From Polydactylus sextarius (taxonomy: Eukaryota; Chordata; Actinopteri; Polynemidae): a DNA stretch of 64,000 nt. The stretch lies in assembly GCA_016801845.1 (NCBI GenBank), contig CM028927.1:1920001-1984000 (forward strand), in the 5' to 3' direction. Position 1 is the first letter of the stretch; each line of letters starts with the position of its first letter. Below, in pieces: positions 1-12,721 of this stretch. The position numbers and the translations under genes were made by a program. Below the pieces are notes generated by a model. It was not told the DNA's origin. It searched no databases and saw only the letters and a list, made by a program, of their open reading frames with translations.

Positions 1-1766
1 TGCTCGTTCTGTATCTGACATGTATTTTTGTTACATGTTGCTGTGTTTTGGCTCTGAAGAGGTGAAAGTACTCCAACAGACTGAGAGAGGGCGCTGAATT
101 AAATTGGAAACATATGTTAAGTTGTATTCATGCCTCTCAAAGTCTAAAGTACAAGTTTTTGAACAGAATCTGAGAAATGTTTGTTTGCTGAAAGCAGCCT
201 ATTTAGGTTTGAGTAAATATTAGGGACTAGTGGGACTATTAGGTAAAACTGAGATCCTTCAGGGTTGAAGACAGCTGGATGCTGGATTATGGTGCCTGAG
301 CTGTTGGTAGTCATTTCTGTTCATGTTTTGCCCTATTTGAAACTCTGCTGAACACTTCCTGTTGAGTGAAATGTTCGGACTGACCTCTGAGTTGTCCTTT
401 CAGATTAACACAAAGAGTGGAGTCATAGCAGGATCTCTAATTATTAGTCATGTAGTTATCAAAATAAAGCACTCCCTGCTGACTCAGTGACGTATTCAGA
501 CTTCCCCTCAAGGATTAAATTCCACCTCATTATGTTAAATATTTGTGTTAATTACTTTTAAAAAATATCTAGTGCTCTTTCAGTTAGTGTGCGTCTCATG
601 TCAATAAAAGCAAACAGACTTGATGGTCCTGTTGCTCCATTTAACAGCAGGTCCTGCACAGCTAAATGCAGAATATTGATTTTCTTATATCCAGGGAGCT
701 ATAACACTCTCCCAGCCACACAAGGTCAAAGGCTTTGGCTTTGGTTTGTTGGTGTCCCACCATATTTTATCAGCACACAATGTGCTACATTTATGTATGT
801 CTGTGTGCGCAGTTTCAAAGAAAGAATGATTGCTGCTGCATTTAGCGTGTCAAAAATTGTATTGTATTGGCAGGAGCATGCACAAAAAAGGAAAACACAC
901 ACAGAGAGAAAAAAACATTATTATGTCTCTTGGTTTTTGTGAGTAGGGTGGTCGATGTTGTCTTTTGTGGAGGTGTCAGGATGTATGTCACCCAGGCTTC
1001 ATCCATCTCTTGTGTTATTTTTTTTTTTTTTTTTGTTGAGCCAAGATCACACACCCACACAAACACACACATTCCTCTTCCTCTGTAACACACTGAGGGA
1101 CGTATCACGAGGTACAGTGTAGTGATGCTCGCTGCGTGGATGCAGGTCTGCCTCAGGAATCTGCAGCTATTTGTTTTAAAGTAAAGTGAAGCAAAGCAAA
1201 AGGCAGGGGAGGAGTTTGGTGGCAGCACAGAAGAAAAATGGAGTCCATCATGTAAAAGGCTGGAGGCTGGGTCGACTCAAAGAGATTTTCATGTCTGTTA
1301 TCTGGCGGGAGACGAAGCAGCTAATAGGGACCAGACAGCTGAGTCTATGCCTCCAGAGACAACTGATTCACTTACTTCCATTATTCTTGTGTCCTGTGTC
1401 CTGGAAAAACTACTATTAATGCAGGGTAGCATCATACATGTACACAACTATACAAGCTACAACCACACAGCTCTTCATTCAGTTATTCGACAGGTCTGGA
1501 GGTTGAATTTGAACCATTTGTTCATAACCAGTATGGTTGACATCTATTCCAAGCCATAGAACCACATCACATTAATAACAATTCATTACCTTTAATTGCT
1601 GCGTTTTAGCAACAGGAGTTAATGCTGCAACACAATACTGTGCCTCCACAGCTTCCTCCTCACAGTCACAATCCTATTTAGCTTTGTGATGGACAAAGGT
1701 GCAGCAACCTAAGCCTGAGGAAAAGCATCACAGGTCCCAGCTGCTGCAGCTCCTCAAGGAGAGAGT

Positions 1767-1770
<4 letters not shown>

Positions 1771-1800
<30 letters not shown>
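1771..1800. repeat. (GA)n microsatellite
   Basis: Fifteen uninterrupted GA units, preceded by GAGTGAGT and followed by a short TG-rich stretch. Confidence 0.95.
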
Positions 1801-1803
<3 letters not shown>

Positions 1804-2277
1804 TGTGTATGTGTGTTTGTGTGGACAAGAACCAGCCTAAGGAGCTCCCACTCACCAATCTGAGCTCTGACTGCGTGGCAGGATTTCAGTTGCCGGAGGA
1901 TAACAAGCAGAACAATTTACAGTCTCTCTGTCATGGTATTACCCCGATGGCTTATGCTAGAAACAGGCCTGCCATTTGTGAACAAGAAGGAGAAGGAAGA
2001 GGATGATTTTAGAGGCTCCTGTTCTTAAAAAGACTGTGATGCTGCATCGGTGGATTTATTGATACTGTAAATGTAATATATTTCCATGTTACATGTAGTT
2101 TACTGTTGATGATGACAGTTTGGCTTGTCAGTCAAATGATTGAGTAAGTAGATGATATCTTGCTTATCTTATTTACGTCCATTGTTTCAGCAGTGTAGTA
2201 ATTAAAGTGAGCTTTTGTCCTCTTTGTCATTTCAAACATCAAAACTGATTTGCTTCTTTTGTGAACAGACACAAGAC

Positions 2278-2298
2278 AAAAAAAAAAAAAAAAAAAAA
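2278..2298. repeat. A(21) homopolymer
   Basis: An uninterrupted run of 21 A inside the inferred khdrbs3 intron, followed closely by an AT-rich palindrome. Confidence 0.95.
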
Positions 2299-2311
2299 CA
2301 TTTATTGGTAC

Positions 2312-2340
2312 ATTAATTAATTGTCATCAAATTAATTAAT
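2312..2340. repeat. AT-rich palindrome, 11-bp arms
   Basis: ATTAATTAATT (2312-2322) is the exact reverse complement of AATTAATTAAT (2330-2340), with a 7-nt loop. Each arm contains TAAT homeodomain-type cores, but sequences this AT-rich arise readily by chance. Confidence 0.8.
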
Positions 2341-5300
2341 GTAGCAAAACATTCACACTCATTATAACATCTCAAACTTGTAGATTTGTTTGTTTCTTTA
2401 TTAACAAATTGCAATGGGTTGGGAGTTCAAACACTAATCATTAATGACAATTATTGTTAGTTACAGCCCAACTGCACATGTGTAACAGGCCAGTACTCAC
2501 ATGCTGCCACGTACAGTCGCTGTTCCACAACATTACTGGTGGTTAAGAACTACCATTAAATAGGCAACTAGGATGAAAGACTCCTTTAATGTCCTGAATC
2601 TTCAATATTCAATTTTTCAATATTAGTATTTGTTGCCAAATATGTCCTTTAGTTTTAAAAAGTAAAACTCTGGATGACCAACTAGAGGACACATGACACA
2701 GAACAAAATAAAAAAAAGCTTAATATTGTAGCCGACTGAATTAAATAGTAAAGAACTACTCAAAATATGTTATGTTAAAGCCTCTATAAATAGAATTTTA
2801 TTGTAAACAATTTTAGCCAAAATATAATAACTATGTACATAATGGGCTTATTTTCGTATTTAAAGAAAATATACTCACATACTTCACATCTCCTGGTGGC
2901 TCTGCTTAACAGTTTCAGTAACCACTGACAAATGTGACAAGACAACCTGTTTAACTGCAATGTAACAATACTGTACACAGTCTGACAGACAGAGCAGATA
3001 CAACTAGATTAGACATAATGAAAGCTGAAAGGCTAATAAGACAGTCACAACCTTAATACATGAGACTGGAACCAAAAAGCATTTTTTTTTTGTTTGTTTT
3101 TGATGCCCAGAAGACATTTTACAACATCTGAATCTTCAAAAGCGAGCTGACACCAGAGGGGAACCTCGTGGAAAGCTACCTCAATATGACAAGCACATGG
3201 CAGTCGGTCCGCCAGCTCCCACATCACAGCCTCCTCTTTCCTTGTTTATCCACACAGCGCACTGGGCTGTCATCTTTTTTGGAGAGGTAGCTGAGGGTCT
3301 CATCTCTAGAGAGGAGAGTTATCACGAGCTACAGCAGTTAGGTACCAATCAAGCGCTAAGGTCAAGGAGGCTGGAGGAGGCTGCTTGTGTGGAGAACGTC
3401 TTTAATTTTATTAGCAGAAAGAAGGTGACATCTCTGTAGGGAAATGAGATGGACGACAGCTGTGGCACAGCCCTGGCTGGACACTCGGCGGGGTCACAGC
3501 AAGGTCATTGCTTGCAGCCCGCGTGCGATCAAAGCATTATTTCATACTTGACACCTAAGAGACTGCCGACTGCTGACACCTCGCACCTTCCCTTGCACCT
3601 TGCTTTGGTACGCTACATCATAGGCTGGATCCCAGAGGCCTGTGGGTACAAGGATAGCTTCATGACAGTGTTTTAAAGGGCACATGCATCCCTAAGGAAC
3701 AACTGTAAATCTTAGTAAAAGAGACGGGCAAGGAGGAGAACAGAGGAGGGGGCCGCCTGGATTTCTAAGTTTCATAGTTTAGCACTTTAGAATCGATTGC
3801 TTGAAAGAGCCCTAAAATCACTCGAACAAGCCTCAGCACCTGCATGCACACCAACCTCCAGTCTGACTATTATTCAATGAATCACTTAGGGGCCAGTTAG
3901 TCAAGTTTTACTCTACCAAACACTACAGAAAAACTGTAATATATCTGCAGGAGCTGGTGTGTAAATATTTCATTGGGATGGTCCTTAGAACACCTTTGTC
4001 TCAAACACTGAAAAACAAGATATCAAACCACATCAATTCCATCAATATATGGTCTGTACAGGCTTTCAGACAAGGTAATCACCACATAACACCTAGTGAG
4101 GGTCTGAGGTGGGTAACAGTAGGTAATGCTTAGGTACATCACAAGTCTGCTTGTAGCTGTCTGCTTATTGGTGTAACATAAAGAAAAAGGTACTGGCAAC
4201 CAGATTACTGCCATAAAATGTGGTCATTATAGTGGTGAATCATTGGGTACCCCAGGAAAGTACTGCAGGGGCCCATGACTCCAGACAGGAAGTTTATGAT
4301 CTATCTGTACACTTTGATATTTATGGTGTTGGCAGTGGTAAGCTGTGTTGTGGTCATCAAGGCAGCCCAGCAGCTATGCACACAGAAATGGACAAACTGT
4401 GCTGTTGCCATTAGTGTGAAAGGGTTGGAGCATATCTGTTCTCAGGGTCCTATGTTCCCCAGAAATATTTTCCAGATAGAATACTAGCTGATAAATTTTG
4501 TGTAAGTGTAGGACTATTGTAATTGTGAGAACCACAAACCAGCAGTTGGGAACAGAATTCCTCTAATATTCTTACATATCATAGTAAGAATATACAGATG
4601 TAGGAAAATCCCATGATGTTCTTCAAGGGACCATCGGACACACAAAGCAATGACCTCTGTTGAAGTTGGTGATACTTTAGGGGGATAAATCTACTCAAAT
4701 AGCACTGAGATCAGAGATCCACATCTAAAGATACGTAAATGTTTTGGAAATGTTCAGTCTGTTTTCAAGTAGGCTCCAGCATTGTTATATTTACTGAGTT
4801 CATGATCTAGTCCCTTGTCCAAAGTGGCAGTCAGGAGTGAATCTGCCCACAGTCAAGTCAAGCAGGAAGCTTGTTGTGATACTGTGAGCCTTGATCACAA
4901 TCACAGCTGTTGCCTTTGCACTGTGTTCAGTTGTAGGTGATGCAACTTATCCGTCAGTGTCAGAGCCACTGCAGAGCCCCAAGACAGACAACATCCGTTC
5001 AGTAAAATGCATTGTATTGTATATCTGAAAAAACAGGCGGATGCTTTGCAGATGTTGTGTCAAAGGTAAAATCCATCTCATCAAGATGAGGCACTGTGGT
5101 GGGAGGTGGATGATTTTGATTGGATGGGATTACTCTGTTTTCTTTTCTGGAAACAAAAAAAAAAAAAGCTTTTCAACAAGACAGAACAAAGTCTTCCACA
5201 GATTTCAGAAAGTCACCGTGCAACAACCCATGCTTTTCTCCAGATGTGGGATTTTGAAGAAACATTGTGGACTGAGTTGACTTGACTTGAAGAGGCTGCA

Positions 5301-6657
5301 TTTTCACTGAAGGATGATTTCATGTACTTTTCCAAAATGCAGGAGAGCAGCTTAAATGGTTCACTCAGAACTAGAAAGAAGACTCATTTAAAAAGTCAAA
5401 TCTTTGCCGTAGGCCATTTTGTCCTTCTTTGTGACTCTGCAGCAGGAGGTCAGCGGTGGAGATAGCTTTGCAATCAGCCACCACATTGAGCAATCGCCGG
5501 TGAATCCATAAGGAGAGTTTCTATTTGAAATTATGTGAGCTTCATTTCATACTAAATGTTAAAAAAAAAGGTAGTACTGCCTCCCCCCCCCATTTTTTTT
5601 TTTCATTTCCATTGTGTTGTTGTCTGTGGAAATCACCAGTATAATCAAAGCATTCAGGTTTTTGGCAGCATTTTTACTTTTTCAAGCTTGTGCCAAGAAA
5701 AAAAAAAAAGAAAGAAAAGGAAAAACATGATTACACAAGAGGTGCCGTGGAAACATTTTTGCTTAAGGATTTACAGTCACAATCAGTTAAAGTGTGCAAC
5801 ATGCGAGAAATAGGCTAAAGAAGAAGAAGAAAAGCAGCTGTACCCACATCAGAGCAGCGCTGTGGTGCCTCCACAGCCCTTCATAATGTCCTACTAGATT
5901 TCTTCAAATTTATCACAGAGTACTGGAAGAGTAATGGCGATGTAAGAAAACAAAGTCCACCAGGGACATGTACTACATCATTCAGATTTAACACTGCCAT
6001 CTGTTTCCTGATGCCCAGGAACAGCAACATCAATGCTTAAGACAAAGCATTTACACAGATGACAGATGTGTTAGCGAAGCAGAGTCTTTACCTGCGGAAA
6101 AGTAGGCCTGATGAAAAAGACACAATAATCTAATGACTGTTGTGCTGCCTTTCATGGTCCTTGAAGGGTTTTTTTTTTTTTTTTCCTTGCCTTCCTGTTC
6201 TTGGCCAGTGAAGATGAGGGATACACAAAGCAGCGGATGCCTTCCACTAATGAATGTCAAATCAAAAAGGCAACCTATTTAGAAAGCCAAAGCGCTTTCA
6301 CACCTATGACAGGGAGCTATCTTGTCATCTCATGCTCACGCTTGTGTCCATGCAGGCGAGGCTGTGATTTGGGATCAATGGTGATAAATGCAGAGTGTAC
6401 AAGGACACCAAGCATAAGCAGAGGACAGGTTCCAGGTTCAAGTTTCATTTCACACCACCTTAAATTACTTTCACTTGCAAGAAACCTGAAATCTGCAAAC
6501 AAACCCAGTGACGCACCTAAATGTATCATCTGCATGATGATGCAGTATGTCAAAATGAATCTTGCTGTGATAATGCAGTATGCCACATAAAGATTTTATA
6601 TCCTTGCTGTTAGCATTTGCCAATTTTAACTACTTACCATTAATCCTCTTATAATAG

Positions 6658-6680
6658 GTGTGTGTGTGTGTGTGTGTGTG
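6658..6680. repeat. (GT)n microsatellite
   Basis: About 11.5 uninterrupted GT units inside the inferred intron. Confidence 0.95.
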
Positions 6681-8530
6681 CTGGAATGAAGCTGAATAAT
6701 ACAGCTCCATTGATCACTCAGTGTACATGTTGTCTAGCTAGGTTGAATGCCTGCAATTAACTGTGGCACATGGAGCATTTTCATCTTAATAAGAAAATAT
6801 GTGCTGAGAAGCTGCTCTTCTACTTCAGTCACAAAATAACAAACATATATATCGAGAGACCTTATTGACGTCAGACATGATGCACGGACGCAGCCAAACT
6901 TTTCGGACACACAAAGTAGAATTTTACCGGAATATGACCTTCAGGATGTGTCTCAAGACTCACCTCTGTAATTGAGAAGAGAAAGTAACTACGGAGAGAA
7001 GTTGTGTAGCAATATTGATAAAATGTCACCTCAGAAATTAGAGGCGCCCAGCAGCTTTTGTTCCACTTGTCTCCTTTGTGCAAAAAAGCCCAGTCTGCAA
7101 ATGGCAGCTTTCAGCTTGGGACACTGTTATATCTGATCCTTCCTGTCTTTAACAACACAGAAACTTTAGGGGTTAAAGTCAAAATGTGTTTTCTTTTGTT
7201 TGTTTGCTCATTTCTTGTACAGTAATTTCAGCTCACGGTTATTATTATTATTATTATTTGCGAAATAAACATAGTGAAAATGAATCATGGTAAGAATGCT
7301 GACAGCCTTGAGCGTGTAAGCAAGCCACTGAGATGGTGTTAGCAGAGCTGTGGTGTGTCCTTTTTTATGTTATCTGGATGTTTTTTCTCATTGAATATGA
7401 CACTGAGCTGTACAGGAGATCCCAAAAATAATCCTGCATTTCACATACCTCACAATATGTCTGCCATCACCTATGAATTGTGGCAAATTGATTTTCTGAC
7501 ATTCATAAAAATTGATGTTTATTTCAAAGGCAACCTCTCTGGAATACATCTCCCCACATTTTAGCATAGTGTGAAATCTAATTATTTAGCATCCTGTCAG
7601 GTCTTGTCTCAGGGTACACAACATGACGAGCCAAAACATGCCTCCAGTTGTCACATGTCTCTCTGTCTCCCTCTCTGTCCCCCCTCCCTGTGTCTCTCTT
7701 CGCTCTGTCTCTGTTGGCCAATGAGTGGTGTCAAGGATATTCCAGTGACTTGACATCAATGGCAGATGCACGGTGGCACCTCAGCCACAAGCGCTGACGG
7801 GAAACCTCTCGCTCAGAGCAGCAGAACAGCAGCTGGCTTTGCATCTTGCCGAGAGCCTACATTAACACGAGGGGGAAAGCCTTGTTTGCTCCTGCTGGCT
7901 TGGTATTGTTTGTAGTTGAATTATGGGCTGTATAAAATTTATGCTAAGCTTGACTTAAGGCACAAGCCTCTTTAGGGAGCTGTCTCATGTCTCATTGAGC
8001 TGCCGTAGTGCTCTTAAAATGATTCCTCCCACTGTCCTCAATTGGTCATGTTGTCTTGTTAATCCGCACCAAGAAAACGTTACAGAAAACAATGACGCAG
8101 CTTGTCATGTTTTTCCTGTTGTGAGGCTTTATCAGTGGAGAAGAGGCTGGGAAGGTGAGGCTCGCTTCACCAAAATTACCAGAAAGCTGTTTTTTGAAAG
8201 TGACGTTTATCAAGGTAGATTGAACAGTTACTCAGGTTTACTCAGATTTGTGCTTCCAAAACAACAATATAGAGGTGGATATAGATTTGCTTGTGGTGCT
8301 GCACAAGCTACAGAACAATTACATTTAAAGAAAAAAAGTCCAAATTAAAGTCACAATATCCCATTAACTCCATGAGAACTGAAGAAGGCTTCACTGATTG
8401 CCATGACCTGGTGAGTGAGAACCTTTGTAGACTTATCCCCTTTACTCTGGATAATCCATTAAATACACACACAGTCAATGTCTTTGTGGCTCAACAACAG
8501 CGACAGCCATGGCCGCAGGCATTTTGTTTT

Positions 8531-8720
8531 CAGGATGTCTGTTTCTCCATTCATCCCATTCATCCAGCATCTCAGGAATCTTTAGAGGGAATGCTTCCAA
8601 ATTTGGCACAAACATTCACTTGGACTCAAAGATGATCTGAATAGATTTTGGTGGCCAATGGTCAAAGGTCACTCTGACATACATCATGTTTTATGACATG
8701 TTACTCATGAATGCAGTTGG
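8531..8720 (+). repeat. Interspersed teleost repeat, copy A
   Basis: The text around 'ctcaggaatc', 'aaatttggcacaaa', 'cacttggactcaa' and 'gattttggtgg..aaaggtca' matches a repeat I recognise as abundant in fish genomes, but I cannot name its family. Partial copies occur at 36795-36925 (+) and 40190-40352 (-), which supports its status as a repeat from within the window. It is diverged, with no visible terminal repeats or target-site duplication. Confidence 0.65.
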
Positions 8721-9059
8721 ACTGGTTAGTGGAAGGATACAACTGTAAAGAGGTAATTCTGTTTTTTTATATGCACCACAAATGAAAAACAAAAATCACT
8801 TCAGCTGTATTAACAGAGACTTATCTTAGTGCTGAAGAATGGCACGTTTATCTTGATTTTGTTGGCATGAGTAAAATTTAAAGCCAAGTGAAGCAAGTTA
8901 ACCAGTTTGCTCAGAAGATGGAAAAAACAGCAAGACAGCAGTTATGCTAAATGAAGATGCTGACCAGTTTAACTTTATATTTGGTCCATTTTTAAGGAAA
9001 TATCAGATGTGCTCAAATTAAAGCACATAGCAGTAAAACACCAAAAAAATAATTTTGGT

Positions 9060-9155
9060 AAAAACAAGGTTTGAAAGCAGATGAATTTATTGTTCTGTAA
9101 TAATAATAATAATGTAATAGGTTAAATGTAATAAATCAAATTAAACCTTGTTTTT
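9060..9155. repeat. Inverted repeat, 13-bp arms around an AT-rich core
   Basis: AAAAACAAGGTTT (9060-9072) is the exact reverse complement of AAACCTTGTTTTT (9143-9155). The core includes an (AAT)n run at 9099-9113. It could be a small miniature-element remnant or chance. Confidence 0.6.
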
Positions 9156-9186
9156 GTATGATAACAACAGATATTATATTATTAGA

Positions 9187-9228
9187 TATTATTATTATTA
9201 TCATTATTATTATTATTATTATTATTAT
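9187..9228. repeat. (ATT)n microsatellite
   Basis: An ATT/TTA tract with one interruption (ATC), directly after the 9060-9155 inverted repeat. Its complement-type (AAT)n lies about 80 bp upstream. Confidence 0.9.
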
Positions 9229-9589
9229 CCTTCACATAGAGCATTAACAGTTTTCTATAAATTGAACAGTACAGTTTACAATAAAGAGGCTGGATTAAAA
9301 GAAATGATGAATCGGTAAAGATTTATAATTATTGAAACTTTTTCATCTTTTCATGCCATGGATACAGCCCAGTGAGAAGCAGACTTAATAACAGACTGAA
9401 TTTGTAGAAATTGATTTCCTGCAGTGCTGCGAACTGATGTAATCTGATAAAGGAGCAGAGTGTCTCAAACCTGACTCTTGCACCTCAGTTTGGCTTTTGA
9501 AGATCACGCTGCAAAAGCACTACTCCATTACAGTAACAAGAGCAAAATGTAGTTCGTTACTTCCACACCGGTGTGTCATTGGCATCACC

Positions 9590-9880
9590 TCTTTGCCCTC
9601 AGCAGTCGACCGATGTTGATGTGTTGTGTTGGGGCTCGGGATGGTGCCTTCAACTCTCTAATCCGCAGAGCAGAGAGGTGTTGTTGTTGCTGACGGAGTG
9701 AGTGACAGGCAGGCAGAGAGGACCCAGCTGTGACGGCTGGTGTCGGCTCAGTGGCAGCCTTATGATGAATTGCCTCTCTTGAATGATAGCACTGTTACTG
9801 AATGATACCGACGCAGGATTGTTCTGTCAGCATCTCACCGGCGACCGCAAATAAAGAAATAAATAAATAAGGAAGAAATG
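9590..9880. promoter_or_regulatory. Candidate conserved non-coding block in khdrbs3 intron
   Basis: A higher-GC, non-repetitive block about 400-700 bp upstream of the penultimate exon. It contrasts with the AT-rich, microsatellite-bearing sequence on both sides. No coding frame is recognisable. The regulatory reading comes only from sequence texture and position; no alignment was possible. Confidence 0.25.
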
Positions 9881-10285
9881 AAGCGCTATGCAACTTGCCT
9901 CCCCATCTTTTTATTTTTCATTAAAGTTGCCACCTCTCATAGATCTCCATATGCAGCAATATGGAACTGGAAGTTTGTGCAGAAATACGCTGGAGAAATT
10001 GCCTTGTACAATCACAAATGTGGCCAAACTTTTGAGTGATTGAAAGCTGCCTCATGTTTGTTTTTACCTTTATATCCAACAGTATATGTGAAGAAAAAAA
10101 AAAAAAAACACTCCATTGTGTTGTTCTTTATTATCACTGCATAAATTACTGTAGATGTGAAATGTGATTACAGAACCTAACTTATATTTATTTGCTGATA
10201 AATGCAATTTGTCTGATGCGGTCTATTATTTTTTCATATTCCATATTTATTCTTCTACTCACCTTATTGTTCTGTGTGTTTACAG

Positions 10286-10338
10286 CTCAGATGACTACTA
10301 TGAATATGGACACAGCGGGGAATCATATGATTCATATG
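10286..10338 (+). CDS. khdrbs3: khdrbs3 penultimate coding exon (53 bp, partial gene)
   Basis: This exon encodes part of the tyrosine-rich C-terminal region of KHDRBS3 (T-STAR, SLM-2). The protein is a nuclear STAR-family RNA-binding protein that dimerises and binds bipartite UAAA/UUAA-type sites to control alternative splicing. It is bounded by a pyrimidine-rich TTTACAG acceptor and a GTGAGT donor. It is read with one leading base, 17 codons and one trailing base. The frame gives SDDYYEYGHSGESYDSY, which matches the family pattern D-Y-Y-x-Y-G-H ... Y-D-S-Y-G. In the family these tyrosines are targets of Src-type kinases. The trailing G joins GT of the last exon to give Gly. A second AG at 10289-10290 could serve as an alternative acceptor, shifting the start by 5 bases and the frame, so 10286 is preferred. 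Earlier exons lie outside the window. Confidence 0.9.
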
Positions 10339-12721
10339 GTGAGTCACAGTTCATTGTTCCTTCAATACATTTAATGTCAATTGTCAGAACAATTTCTAGT
10401 GCTTAACTGCACTGCTGGATTCATCTTAGCCGCCACACCATGGTAACTGTTTGTTTGTGTCTTAAACATATTTAAAATCAACATAAATCCAAAATAACAA
10501 GTCATTTATTCACAAATGAATTTACTCCTTCATTTAATGTGAATAATTGGAACAATTAGGAACAATGTAACAGCAAACACTCAATAGAAAATAACCAAAA
10601 CAACCAGTGTGCGTGTGTGTTTACAATTATGTATTTCTAAATAATGAAACATTATCAAAATAATTTGGAAAATGCTTAATTTTACAAGGTATATACATAT
10701 AGTTGTAGTGACATGTAACTTTTAATAACTTAATATAAACTCGGTTTCAGAAACAAAACAAAAATGAACAATTAATACAAATAATACAATTAATATTAAT
10801 TGTATTCAATTTAACATGTTTGATTATTCAGTTATTTAGAGACATGGCATATTAATTGAACCTTTCAAGAGACAAATAATAACTAAATATTCTAAAATTG
10901 AGTTTGTACTAATACTTCTGTAAAAAAAAGAAACCTCCTCCTCCCTCGGCCACTTGTAAATCAGCTGCTGAAACGGAAAAATTATCAACAATAAAACAAC
11001 TTCATTGTAATGAAATGTGCTTTATTTGACTGTAGAATTTGTCTCTGCACAGAATCGCTTGTTCTGTTTTTTTTTTTTTTAGGCCAAATTAAAAGAACTG
11101 GTTTCCAGTTTTCGTGCGTGAGAAGCTTCAGTTGCCACAAAGTTCAGACAAAGTTAACAGCTCTGAGATAATGTTCGACAATACTGTGTCAGCTTACTGT
11201 CAGATACTGTAAGAAATGGGCCAAGGTCATATCTGCTGCAGCACTGGAATGACAGCGGAGCTAATATACAGTAGAGTAGAGCATGCTGCTGTGAAAGGGA
11301 AAGGTCTGTTACTAATAAGATATGTGTAGTTTTTGCATGAAGTGCATAGCACTGGGCTAATTACTTCATCTGCTGCTGCATCTCCCTCCTCATTCATACA
11401 ACAAAGTGTCTCCCAGCTGATGTTAGAGCTGTCGTCGGAGTCGATGTTCTATTCCTGATAAAATCTGATATGTTGTATTTTTAAAAATATAGTGTAGAGT
11501 ATTGTCAGCATGCCTAAACCTAAAACCTGAAATGATATGATACATGATAAAGTCTGTTATTTATTTAGACTCTGGTTCTGTTGTGTACTATTTAATTCTC
11601 TTAAACAAACGTCTCGGCAATGAAACTGATTCTGATTTGTGGTTTTGCTGAGCTTCTGTCTTAAAGACGTTATTCAGCTCTTAGACATGTAAATATTGTC
11701 TTTAATGTTTTTACTTTAGACAGATTGCAAATTGTTAACGTAATTAATATGAACATAATTAATGTAATGATCCAAATAAATGATCCACTGCAGGAATGAA
11801 AGCAAATTGTTAATTTGCTTTCATTCCTGCAGTGGATCATTTATTTGTGTGAAATGTTGCATCGTTGGCGAGCAGACTGAACACAGGAGTAAAAAAGACT
11901 AAGATCTATGTCTTTTCTCTTTTTAAGGAAAAGATGAGACTGTGTGTTTTTGAAAGGAAGTTACAACTTTTAAAAACTTTGCCAACTTTTCCTGACCTAC
12001 ATGAGTAGTAGAAGGAAGCACTTCTCATTACAGCAGCACCTACTCACACATGAAATAAAAAAACAAGTACGCGTGGGTCACAGAAAGAAGGTGACAGTTC
12101 AAACGAAACAGATAAACAGTGCTGATGTGCATCGTTATTCAAGAAACACAAGGTTACCTTGGTCTTTTCCTTCAAAGTGACTGTCATTGAAAGGGTGACA
12201 GGTTTAATTAAGGGGTATTGGCTGTGTGCTGCCAACAGAGAGTCTGCACACAGAAAAAAAAAACAATCTTTTGTGAGTCTCAGCTCTAGGGAAGTCTGAG
12301 CTCTGGCTGAAGATCAGACAAAGGGTGCCATCGATACTGGCACTTTCACATTGACAGTACCAGGGGGTGAACATGGGCTGATTTGGGCTAATGGTAATTG
12401 TGACCTTTTTGCTGGGAGCCACTAAACGGGTCCTTTTCAAGTAGCTATTTGATCCTCTCATTCAATTATCTGAGATGCATCTTTCCAGGTGAAAGTCAAG
12501 CTTGATGGAATGAGTAGCTGTTTGTATTCACAGCTCACAACAGTGCTTTTGTTATTACGAGACGCGTCAATACCAGACGCTCAAAGTCTTCACAACTGTC
12601 TGCTGCGTCGTTTCCTCCGAAGACTGCATAGAGTTTGAAAGACGTGCTTACGAGTGAATGATTCAAGTAAAACATCTGTAATCTCTCTCCATCTGTTTCT
12701 TTTTCTTTTCTTATTAATCAG
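10339..12721 (+). other. khdrbs3: khdrbs3 last intron (2.38 kb)
   Basis: The intron is bounded by GTGAGT at its start and a T-rich tract ending ATCAG at its end. It is very AT-rich, especially 10440-10900. It contains T(14) at 11067-11080 and a perfect long palindrome at 11773-11847. Several TTAAT/AATAAA-like words lie between 11740 and 11850. No other exon-like segment is recognised. The open frames on the minus strand near 12.0-12.5 kb have no family resemblance. Confidence 0.88.
11773..11847. repeat. Perfect 36-bp inverted repeat with 3-nt loop
   Basis: The left arm at 11773-11808 (starting CAAATAAATGATCCACTGCA) is the exact reverse complement of the right arm at 11812-11847. The loop is GTT at 11809-11811. 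The pairing stops at the next base outward (C against T). In RNA this would fold into a 36-bp hairpin without mismatches inside the khdrbs3 pre-mRNA, 1.4 kb after the donor and 0.9 kb before the last exon. A perfect match implies either recent origin (foldback insertion, template-switch event), selection, or an assembly artefact. Confidence 0.97.

Larger units (their letters stand above)
1..10285 (+). other. khdrbs3: khdrbs3 upstream intron (partial, inferred)
   Basis: This stretch precedes the penultimate khdrbs3 exon and ends in a pyrimidine-rich tract and TTTACAG acceptor. I looked for the preceding exon of the family (Tyr/Gly/Asp-rich, with runs such as YDDGYG) and for KH-domain coding sequence and saw neither, so the whole stretch is most simply intron. 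The open frames here (up to 129 codons, for example 6201-6590) have no recognisable domain and no codon character distinct from the surroundings. It holds microsatellites, one copy of an interspersed fish repeat near 8.5 kb, small inverted repeats and a higher-GC block at 9.6-9.9 kb. The assignment rests on exon order; an unrelated nested non-coding gene cannot be excluded. Confidence 0.7.

Noticed and set aside
6201..6590. 129-codon open frame (+) as a gene
   Set aside because: No recognisable domain, no splice or promoter context, an overlapping minus-strand frame of similar length, and it lies within an inferred intron.
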